Part shown: piece after piece, positions 1-7,675 of the stretch | Layout: the number at the start of each line of letters is the position of its first letter | How positions within the stretch are numbered: position 1 is the first letter of the stretch | Source: Terana coerulea | Taxonomy: Eukaryota; Basidiomycota; Agaricomycetes; Polyporales; Phanerochaetaceae | Direction of reading: 5' to 3' | NCBI GenBank assembly: GCA_024811115.1 | Contig: JAKOGH010000256.1 | Span: forward strand, 1-11,666 | Length of the DNA: 11,666 bases | Made by a program: the position numbers and the translations under genes | Notes under the pieces: generated by a model | What the model saw: the letters and a program-made list of their open reading frames with translations, nothing else | The model's database searches: none | What the model was told of the DNA's origin: nothing

Positions 1-1222
1 CTCCACTTCAAGGAGGCACAGCCATACCAAACCTACCATGTGAGCACATCCTCGCGTCAGTAATGAACTGTTGACAAGAGTACTGCTTAGACCAAGAGAA
101 GGCGCTCGGGGCAGTAGCGATGCGGCAGACGGGGGTTCAGAAGAGATGATGGTGGTCGAGGACAGCAACGTGAGTGGGCGCAATATGGAATGCAGCCCTC
201 ACTCTGTCTGACGCATTTAAGCGTGCTAGTGGCTCCAACAGACCTCATAATAGACAGCTCGGGAACTGCCTCGAAGCTGAACCTGTCCTTGACAAGATGC
301 AAAAGGTGCGGGAGATTGCAGGGTGGTCAAAGCGGGTTGAGGTGAGCACGGACGTCAGATGTTGACCAGAGCCTGGGACTTATAGCTGGGGCAATTCAAA
401 AGGAAGAGCGACTTCACAATCCTACTGAACATGGCAGGAGGGCGCTGTCGGGCAGCGAAGGTTTCAAGAAACCTGTCAGACCGTCGCCGAGCTGGATAAG
501 GCGTATAGTCCGCCGGGACCAGCACGATGTGAGCAGCTTAGAAGATCCAAGATGGGAACGAAAATGGAGAAAATACGTAAGCACTCAACATTCAATTGCT
601 CGCCAGCTCCTAAGCTGAAACTTACATTCAGCGTGACGCCGACTTCCTCGAGAATTCCTTCAGTGACTACCACCCGGCAGTTGTATCCGACCACGCTCAA
701 CTCAAACATGATAAACCCGCACCTGATCCGTACCCATTCCTACTATCTCACAATGACCACCTCACCTTTCTTCGAGGCTGGCGAAGCTCCGAACGCCAGT
801 CTACCCGCTCGGACCGTTCTCAAGATACAGCGACTATCAGAGAAATGGACGAAGTTTCAAGAATTCTGGCTGGCATCCAAGCTCAGTTCCCGTACCATCA
901 CACGGACAGCGCGACGCTATTCCGTGTGTTGAAGTCAAGACCTGAGTGGCGACGGTGGACAGCTGAGCTTCAGCGGGAATGGGACGCGAGCGAACCTCAG
1001 CGATTAGCTAAGGAGGATGAGGCGAAAAAGCCGCGATATCAAAGTCCAGCCGACAGGCATTCATGAACAACCTGAAGACGGACCAAGAGAGGACAAGGCA
1101 AGCAGCTCAGGCTTTAGACGTGAGTGGTCCCGCTGTACGTGCCACCAATGTGTAGTTGATGCTCATTTCAGGACGTTGTTGATGGTATTCTGGGGGTCAA
1201 ATACGTGCCGCGACAGAATTAA
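1..1222 (+). CDS. 3' part of an unrecognised multi-exon gene (partial at left edge, one apparent frameshift)
   Basis: I do not recognise the family. The gene was rebuilt from splice signals and open frames. Proposed exons are 1-39, 91-169, 222 to about 305 or 341, about 370 or 403 to 576, 632-1119 and 1172-1222 (stop TAA 1220-1222). The introns begin GTGAGC, GTGAGT, GTGCGG or GTGAGC, GTAAGC and GTGAGT. The last two, 577-631 (acceptor TTCAG) and 1120-1171 (acceptor TTTCAG), are the best defined. The third intron is uncertain in both ends. The early exons encode a polar, Ser/Gly/Arg-rich stretch that looks disordered. The 632-1119 exon encodes a more structured part containing DEVSRILAGIQAQF and SRPEWRRWTAELQREW, then a charged helical stretch. 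The protein ends GILGVKYVPRQN. Within 632-1119 the frame must change at the A5 run 1025-1029 (one base missing): upstream reads KEDEAK in one frame, downstream reads AAISKSSRQAFMNNL in another. The coherent coding character across five splice junctions makes a real gene likely; the function is unknown. Confidence 0.6.
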
Positions 1223-1912
1223 GCTCTACGCATCGTCTAATCCTCCATATTGGGATTTATATTCAGCTAAGATCGATCTACATCCACCAGTTTGCTCGGT
1301 GCATGCGGTGCGCGCTGGAAGTTCGTGCGAGTGCAAGTCGCTGCGGCAAGACACCTGGGTACAGCTCCTTGCGTGCGCTTGGACATTTTAGACATTTTGA
1401 CTTCACAGACTGTCCTTCCCGTGAGTGAGCCAGGTTTCGATTTGGGCCCCGAGTCGTGAGTCGATAGATGGTTGTCCTCTACACTCGGACCGCCCAACAC
1501 AGTATCCTACGCTTCTTATGCAGGTCTAGAGGACAAAGCAACCTGTTTGCGCGACGGTGGGACCTTAGGCTATCACCTGCTTCACATGTCCATGGTGGCG
1601 TGGGACATTTATAGCCGGAGAGGGCAGGACCTCGTACCGCGGTCTGAATTGCGGGGAGCATGGTGAGATGCTTGCTGATTCCCCTGCTGAATGTTTTCCT
1701 TGTCCTTGCATCTCCATGTGACTCAATCACGACCGGCGGTGAGCGGCCTATGATCTCGACCCACACTCCGAATGCCGTGCGCGTGAAATATTCACCCGAA
1801 AACTCTGCACGGCTGCATATATACTCTGCGCGGAAATCGGCGGGGCAATTGAGCAAATCATCGACACCCTCTTCCCAATCCCCGTCCTCGACGTTCTCAC
1901 CTTCATCCCGCC
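1223..1912. other. intergenic stretch; promoter and leader of the MetE-like gene
   Basis: No coherent protein is seen on either strand. The longest antisense open frame (1479-1856 -) has no domain-like pattern and a composition unlike its neighbours. The 3' end of this stretch holds a TATA-like element and a pyrimidine-rich leader before the ATG at 1913. I found no tRNA A/B-box pair and no notable repeats. Confidence 0.5.
1818..1823 (+). promoter_or_regulatory. TATA-like element upstream of the MetE-like gene
   Basis: TATATA lies about 90 bp before the ATG at 1913. It is followed by a C/T-rich tract at roughly 1863-1911, the usual arrangement for a well expressed fungal housekeeping gene. 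The assignment is by motif and position only. Confidence 0.4.
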
Positions 1913-3444
1913 ATGTCGCTCCGTGTCAACCCTCCTTACCGCGCTGAGCACCTCGGCTCCTTGAAGCGTTCGGAGGCCCTTCTGCAAAAGCGCGCAGAGT
2001 TCGACGAGAAGAAGGTCACCCCGAGCAGCTCAAGGTCGTCGAGGATGAGGCCATTAAGGAGATTGTCGAGATGCAACGGGAGGTCGGTATCAAGAGCATT
2101 ACGGATGGAGAGTTCCGCAGGTGCGTTAGCTTTACCTTGTTTACTTGCAGTCGTACTTAACGCTACCCGTGCAGGCATATGTTCTTCGACGGTGTCTTTG
2201 ACCAAATGGATGGTATGAAGTTTATCCCGGAAGGTACGCTCAAGTGTCATGAACCATGGAAGCATTCCGCTGACTTGTTCAACCTTCAGTGCCTATGAAT
2301 ATGTTCATGGTACGTGTGTGAATGGGAAAGTCAAAGTCACGAGCCTTATAGCATTTGCAACAACAGGAATATGTCCCTGATGTCTCGGGATTTATCAAGT
2401 TGGCTTTCAAGAATGCGCCCTCCTACATTTGCGAAGGCAAGCTGAAACGCACCAAGCCATTCTACGTCGGGCAGTTCGAGGCATTGAAAGCCCTCACCAA
2501 GCCTGAGGAACACAAGAACCTCAAAATCACGGTCTGTGCGCCCGAATGGTACCACCTCCGTCACGGAGAATATGCGTACCCGAAGGATGTGTACAAGAAC
2601 GACGGTCAGTATCACATTTTCAGGAGTTCTACGTACCAAACTCATGCATCTCATCGCGAGGCTAGCCGAATACTTTGCCGACATCGCCATTGCATACCAA
2701 GAGGAGATTAAGGACCTTTACGCTGCTGGTTGTCGCCACATCCAGATTGACGATCCGCTCCTGGCGTACTTCTGCGCCGAGTCTATGATCAAGGGCATGG
2801 AAGAGCGAGGTATCGACCATGAGGCTCTTTGGACACCTATATCCAGGCGTACAACGACTGCTTGAAGGGCCGTCCTGCGGATTTGGTTGTTGGTTTGCAC
2901 CTGTGCCGTGGAAACTTCAAGGTACGCCTATTCCATCCATGTCTCGACGTGACGGCTAATTACACTTCGCTGCAGGACGGCAAACACTTCAGTGAAGGTG
3001 GATACGATCGCATCGCTATCAAACTGTTCCAGCAGATCAATGTCGACACCTATTACCTCGAATATGATACCCCTCGCGCAGGCACTTTTGGGCCCCTGAA
3101 GTTCCTTCCAAAGCACAAGTCCGTCGTCCTCGGCCTGATATCCTCCAAGCTTTCCAAGCTTGAAGATAAGGAGGAGCTTAAGAGCAAAATCCGTGATGCA
3201 GCAAACGTCATTGCAAACGGTGAGGAGAAGCGGTCTGTCGAGGAGGCGATGAACCAGTGCGTAGCTTGTGTGGAGGTCTTCGTAAGAACGGTTGTTGACG
3301 GCTGGTTATCCTTTTAGAATTTGCATTAGCCCACAGTGTGGCTTCGCCTCCCACTCAGAGGGCAACCCAGTCTCGCACGACGACGTGCGCAAGAAGCTTT
3401 CACTCGTCGTCGAGACTGCAAAGGAGGTCTGGGGCGACTTCTAA
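1913..3444 (+). CDS. stand-alone MetE C-terminal-like (UROD/MetE superfamily) methyltransferase homologue, two apparent frameshifts
   Basis: This protein resembles the catalytic half of cobalamin-independent methionine synthase (COG0620; YxjG/YxjH-like), which moves a methyl group to a thiol such as homocysteine. The true substrate is not shown by the sequence. Exons are 1913-2120, 2175-2233, 2290-2309, 2367-2604, 2666-2921, 2976-3256 and 3318-3444; the six introns are 54-61 bp, all GT-AG. Two missing bases must be allowed for, in the C4 run 2019-2022 and the T3 run 2828-2830. With them the exons total 397 codons including the stop, matching stand-alone family members (about 370-400) and not full MetE (about 760). 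Visible motifs are RAEHLGS (10-16), TDGEFRR (64-70), QIDDPLL (about 202-208), GLHLCRGNF (252-260), YYLEYDT (287-293) and SPQCGFASHSEGN (from 359). His254, Cys256, Glu290 and Cys362 match the zinc ligands known for MetE. It has no signal peptide, so is presumably cytosolic. The start has G at -3 and directly precedes the conserved N-terminal motif. Family assignment is firm; whether this copy is functional is open. Confidence 0.9.
2290..2309 (+). other. 20-nt microexon (exon 3) of the MetE-like gene
   Basis: Introns 2234-2289 and 2310-2366 flank this 20-nt exon. With the last base of exon 2 it encodes VPMNMFM, and it joins FIPE to EYVPDVSG in frame. Skipping it would shift the frame. Confidence 0.75.
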
Positions 3445-3778
3445 ATGCCAAATCTTATCAGGCTCTATTCCTATATTTATATGGCGAGTCAACCAACATC
3501 TCGCATTTATGGCGTTGCGTCGCAGCGCACGTCGACTAGCACGCTGCTCAACGCAGCCGGGTTTTATGGTAATTTGTACTGTCAAATCAAGACCGTGTAT
3601 AAGTACTCTGTAGCCTCCAGACAATGATATTCTCGTGCTCTCTGTCTGCCTTGCTTAGTCTGGGTTGTGGGGTTGTGAGAGCGTGGCCGTCGAGCACCAA
3701 GCTGGACGTCGTTCACAGAATCGCAATCCAAGGCGTTTACACCCTGGAGCTGTCACTAACCTGCCCTAAACATGGGGG

Positions 3779-3786
3779 TATATAAT
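3779..3786 (+). promoter_or_regulatory. TATA-box-like element TATATAAT
   Basis: This is a strong TATA match preceded by GGGGG. It lies about 430 bp before the first HAD codon at 4213, so it would imply a long leader or an unseen short transcript. No gene starts nearby. Confidence 0.3.
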
Positions 3787-4109
3787 GCTGACCTCGACGT
3801 TCGTGTTTCCTCAGAACATACTCAGCTAGGATCTATTTTATAGTTTCTAACTCGAGTCTCGCATGTTTACACATGCCACATCCTTCAAGTCCAGTCGATG
3901 ACACTCGCGTTCACCCGTCATACCGAGAACATCTCCCCCTTCGGGCGGGTCTCGAGGACGTTTGACTCGCATCCGGCACGCACTGATTTCAGTTGCGCTG
4001 GAAGCTTGTCAGCGGGTAGAACGTCAGTCTGATGGATTCCTTTGTAGAATAGACTTTGTGGCGTGTGTAGCACAACAAATATGTTGGATTTTGCTGCCAT
4101 TTACTAATT

Positions 4110-4126
4110 CACTTCACCGTGAAGTG
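4110..4126. repeat. perfect 8-bp inverted repeat with 1-bp centre
   Basis: CACTTCAC and GTGAAGTG are separated by one C, about 87 bp upstream of the HAD start codon. The size and symmetry fit a dimeric transcription-factor site. Function is inferred from position only. Confidence 0.4.
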
Positions 4127-4212
4127 TCTGCTGAATGCGTTACAATGAGGCTTTCATGGCTGGATCATCCTGTTATCCCAGTAATACTAATGACCTCTCG
4201 TTCATCTGTGCG

Positions 4213-5253
4213 ATGACTGACATGCGCCCGCCAATCCGGGCCCTGCTGATTGACTTGTCTGGTACTGTGCATGTTGGTTCTCAACCAACTCCAGGAGCTG
4301 TCAATGCTATCTCGCGCCTCCGCCATGCACCTCGCAAATTCCCCTCCTCTCAGCCAACAACTGTTCTTGATCATGTACCGTTCAGATTCTGCAGTAACAC
4401 GAGCAAGGAGGGTCGGAATGAGCTTCAAGAAAGGCTGCGAGGCATGGGGTTCGAGCTCAAGGAGGACATGGGGGAAAAGTCAGGCCAGGGACGCGAGATG
4501 TGGACAAGCCTCGGAGCAGTCAGCAGCCTCTTGCAGCAGAAAGGGCTGAAGAGACCGTTCTGCCTACTGGAGTCGTCTTCAAAGGAGGAGATCCTCCGTG
4601 ACCTTGAGGGAGCTCAAGGCGGTGAAGGTGCGTTCAGCGCATTATCGCTTCTCATCGACTCACTCAGACTTATATATGTATTCGATAGACTACGACTCCG
4701 TCGTCGTCGGCCTGGCACCGTCTCTGTTCACGTATGAGCATTTGAACACCGCCTTCCGCATCTTGCTTTCGGCACCGCCAAAACCTCTCATCGCAACTCA
4801 CCGCGCGAAGTACATTCGAGTCGACCACAAATCCTCCCCAGACCAAGGTCATCCAAACGATACTCTCTTTGGGTCCTGGACCCTTCGTCACAGCGCTCGA
4901 AACTGCTACAGGCATGCAAGCCGAGGTCGTCGGAAAGCCGAGCCGCGCGTTCTTCGAGACGGTGATCAACAGTTTCTTGGACGACGAGCTGCCATCCGGC
5001 GAGGAGGGCAAGATTGCAATCATTGGAGACGACGTAGAGGCGGATTTGGGTGGAGGAGCAACTGAGCTCGGGCTGTGGAGGGTACTCGGTGAGTTCACTA
5101 TAAATCTCCATTAACGAGGCTTATGCTAGAGCAGTGAAGACGGGCAAGTATCGCCCAGGAGACGAAAACCGCCCTGGCATCGTTCCTCCGGATGAAGTAC
5201 ACGATAATTTTGCCGCGTTTGTGGATACCCTCCTTGAGCGTAGGAATATATGA
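4213..5253 (+). CDS. HAD-superfamily phosphatase, HDHD2/LHPP-like (subfamily IIA), one apparent frameshift
   Basis: This is a haloacid-dehalogenase-type phosphatase; natural substrates of these relatives are poorly known (LHPP acts on phospholysine/phosphohistidine and pyrophosphate). Exons are 4213-4627, 4689-5088 and 5135-5253, with introns of 61 and 46 bp. Motif I is LLIDLSGT (11-18). The nucleophile Asp14 is present, but the usual second Asp is Ser16, as is typical of this subgroup. Motif II is FCSNTSKEG (59-67). The cap region contains WTSLGAV and VVVGLAPSLFTYEHLN, then ATHRAKYIR and SLGPGPFVTALE. Motif III/IV region is VVGKPSRAFF and IIGDDVEADLGGG, and the conserved LVKTGKYRPGDE follows. 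The protein is about 310 residues, slightly longer than HDHD2 (about 260). Extra length comes from about 15 residues before motif II (40-54) and about 9 before WTSL. One extra base is present between the YIR codons (4811-4819) and SLGPGP (4866 on). Another possible start is ATG 4222. Family is clear; integrity of this copy is uncertain. Confidence 0.88.
4820..4841 (+). other. 22-nt GT...AG segment that would restore the HAD frame
   Basis: The frame breaks between YIR and SLGPGP. Removing exactly these 22 nt (GTCGAC...CCCCAG) joins CGA to ACC and restores the frame through SLGPGPF. A spliceosomal intron this short is not expected in fungi, so a one-base insertion nearby is the more ordinary explanation. 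Confidence 0.35.
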
Positions 5254-5406
5254 CGCGTCTGCTCTCTTAGAATATCCATTGGTTTTAAATTGTGGTGAGC
5301 CCCCAAACACGCTTCGGATCGGGCGTAAAACTAACGGTGGGAGTAAATCGAAGTGTAGTTTATCATACAGTGTTCGTTTGTAGATCAAATATCCCGACTT
5401 TGTTTG

Positions 5407-6297
5407 TTAATGTCGCCAGCCCACTTCGTGCCCATTCTCCATCATAGGTTCCACAAATCCGCGAAATAACCACGTCCTGCTGAGGGCCTCCTGCACACAT
5501 TCCTCTCGGAGCTGCATCCGGTCGTCCTCATCGAGCAACCCGGACAGGTCCTGGGACCATCGCATCCCATACCCTTGCGGTACGCGAACCTCGTAAACGA
5601 GCACGCCGTGCGGCAGCCAATGCAAATTCCGCCAAGATGCGTCATTCATGACCTTCCAGAAGAGAGCGAGCGCACGCTCATTGATAACGGCTACCGGACC
5701 CGAAGCTCTGCCCCAATAACCTGTGTCCGTGTCCTTCTTTCTTGTTTTCACACTCGGCGACGGAGTGTCATTGCTATCTGTCACCCCTGCTTCTCTTCCC
5801 GACCTGTGGCCGTGTTTCGACCACGCTCGCGCTCCAGCACTGAGCCCGACCTTGTTAGGAACAATAAACGCAGATAGACATTGCTCCGCGGTCGGTGGTG
5901 TGGATCCCAAGGCAGACCCGACTGTGTATGCAAGTCCGTGCATTAGATGGACGGATATTCTGTCTCCGGGCACGGATGCTGCTTCTTCCTTGAGAAGGCG
6001 GTTGAGTCGGGCGCGTGCTTCGCCTGCGGTAGGTACCTCCGCCATTCGAGCGCATTGAGGGGTAGCAATCTCGCGCGGCGCACAGCCATCTCCGGTATCG
6101 ATTCCCGACATCGGATGTGCTACACCTGGTTTGTTTGCCTCGGAAAACCCGTCTGCCACTGTGAATTGCAGTCGAACAAGGCACTGCTCAGTACCAGTCA
6201 CTGTTGACGAAGCAGTTCGATGGTAGCCCCCTGACAATCCCAGACGGCAGGAGCGTAAACGAAATCCTCCTAGAACGACAGAATAAATGTCAAACAT
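5407..6297 (-). CDS. conserved-looking unknown protein with GHEVGWRH C-terminus, 296 aa, no introns
   Basis: I do not recognise a named domain. The frame is uninterrupted over 296 codons, the only gene in the window with no evident intron. The ATG at 6297 has A at -3. The first 45 residues are Arg-rich with few acids (RLRSCRLG), compatible with a mitochondrial presequence but not proven. A middle helix (ARMAEVPTAGEARARLNRLL) is followed by a polar linker around 155-190. The C-terminal third has the most protein-like pattern: YWGRASGPVAVINERALALF, WRNLHWLPHGVLVYEVRVP, GYGMRW and finally FRGFVEPMMENGHEVGWRH. Similar endings occur, as far as I recall, in uncharacterised fungal proteins. It is convergent with the HAD gene, with about 150 bp between stops. 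A downstream Met could be the true start. Coding status is likely; function is unknown. Confidence 0.72.
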   Translation of the reverse strand: MFDIYSVVLGGFRLRSCRLGLSGGYHRTASSTVTGTEQCLVRLQFTVADGFSEANKPGVAHPMSGIDTGDGCAPREIATPQCARMAEVPTAGEARARLNRLLKEEAASVPGDRISVHLMHGLAYTVGSALGSTPPTAEQCLSAFIVPNKVGLSAGARAWSKHGHRSGREAGVTDSNDTPSPSVKTRKKDTDTGYWGRASGPVAVINERALALFWKVMNDASWRNLHWLPHGVLVYEVRVPQGYGMRWSQDLSGLLDEDDRMQLREECVQEALSRTWLFRGFVEPMMENGHEVGWRH

Positions 6298-7675
6298 GGT
6301 TCAAGTGTTACTGGCTTCCAAACCACAAACGTACACTTGCCCGCCGAGAGTGAGTGGAGAAGTGCTGAAGCTTGAAGTGGCTTGAGCCGCTTGACCAAGG
6401 AGCGTATGCGCGGCGATCACCGCCATCACTCGGCATCAACAGCGTCGAATTCAGTAAGTTTTGCGTACTCAGTCACAAAACCGTTCACCTTACTCCACGT
6501 CTACAGCTCTACCCAGCTTCACATGCATAGCTCATACTCGTATGTACTACGGGTACTGTGCAAGTAAACATGTTGCTCTTTGCATATGATATCATACCGG
6601 GTGCGGTTGCCGAACTCTCCCAACCTATCCCTGATCAAGGCTGTGAACCGACAACGCCGATGCAAAGCTCGTCGGTTCGCTCATCTGGCTGCAGATTGGT
6701 TGCAACACGCACAAGAATCAACGAATGCATGCCGAGATAAACGGAGGCGTCTGTTCTCCTTGCGTTACCTGTGCAAGGTCCATCAGCGGCGGGACCTAAC
6801 ACTCCGCGGAACTTCTGCGATGCGAGTCTTCAAATCTCGGCCAGTAAGTGTCAATATTATCTCTTCCCTCAACGCTACAGCTGAATATCATTTCATTAAA
6901 CGCCTGTGTAAGTAGCGCAACTGCCGGTACATTCAGCCTCCACCTGCTGTTGAGTAGAGTCTTGACGAGAATACTCAAGTCTGCTCCTGCAGCGTTGGTC
7001 ATATGCGACGATGGCAATCTCCTTCGGCTTGGATACATTATACGATGGAAGACGGTGGCTTGGACGTTTCAACACAATTTGCAGTAGTGAGACATCAATC
7101 AGCGCTGGCTGAGAATGTCGAGATCCCTCTCCCGGGCTACACAAGGGGACCTTAACTGCATACGTTGTGGCTCTCTACCCTGATGTGCAACGGTCGTCCA
7201 TCGGGGCCCACAGCAAAGCGATGCGACGGCGATGTACCTGTTGTCTACTTGGAAGATCTCCGCTTGGGACCCTGAGATTTGATCAAACCATTCCAGCGCC
7301 CGAAGCCTTCCTCGACACTCACACTTCCAAATCTCCACTGCGACAGGTGCTATACCAGCTCTCACACTCCCATGAACTTATGCGTTTATCTTCGCTGACA
7401 GCACTCATGTCGACTAGAAGTTGCGAAGGTCAAGCTCACGTTGGTGACAAAGTCAAGAGGGATGGCCGTGAGAATCAATGAGCGCGCTGGTCGGTGAGTG
7501 TGTCGGTCGTTCGATCCTTCCGTGTCCCTGACTTTAGTCCCGGCGACTAGATGCCATCGCGTTCGCGGGCTATACTCTGTACCGTCCAGAGATAAATACC
7601 GACATCCCCTCGGAAGAGAGTCTGCCAGCTCGAGCATCGTCTTCCGCCCCTGCTCGCCATCACGACACGACCACT
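6298..7675. other. long intergenic stretch with isolated intron-like signals
   Basis: This 1.4-kb stretch separates the divergent unknown gene and the peroxidase gene and should carry both promoters. No open frame here reads like a protein. It does contain splice-like segments: 6454-6506 (53 bp, GTAAGT to CTACAG), 6844-6880 (37 bp, GTAAGT to CTACAG) and 6908-6936 (29 bp). Only the first has a typical length; joining its flanks gives just a 23-residue frame. It could be a UTR or non-coding transcript intron. AT-rich elements GCTATACT and GATAAATA near 7569-7598 could serve as the peroxidase core promoter. Confidence 0.4.
6454..6506 (+). other. well-formed orphan intron-like segment
   Basis: It starts GTAAGT, has a pyrimidine-rich 3' part with CTTACTCC, and ends CTACAG. 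Its 53-bp length matches the real introns of the neighbouring genes. No coding exon can be assigned around it. Confidence 0.3.

Larger units (their letters stand above)
3445..4212. other. intergenic stretch between the MetE-like and HAD genes
   Basis: No supported gene on either strand. It must hold the 3' UTR of the upstream gene and the promoter of the HAD gene. Visible signals are a TATATAAT element at 3779-3786 and a perfect dyad at 4110-4126. Open frames here are short and show no domain or codon-use pattern. Confidence 0.5.

Noticed and set aside
1479..1856. 125-codon minus-strand open frame
   Set aside because: No motif, no splice support and an erratic composition; the region fits a promoter and UTR better.
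2605..2623. 19-nt GTCAGT...TTTCAG as an intron in the MetE-like gene
   Set aside because: Too short and leaves the wrong frame. Extending to the AG at 2665 gives a 61-bp intron that joins YKND to AEYFADIA in frame.
3144..3161. Perfect tandem repeat TCCAAGCTT x2
   Set aside because: It encodes SKLSKL where relatives have residues of the same length, so there is no sign of a recent insertion.
4670..5098. 142-codon minus-strand open frame
   Set aside because: It is the reverse shadow of HAD exon 2, whose sense strand has conserved family motifs.
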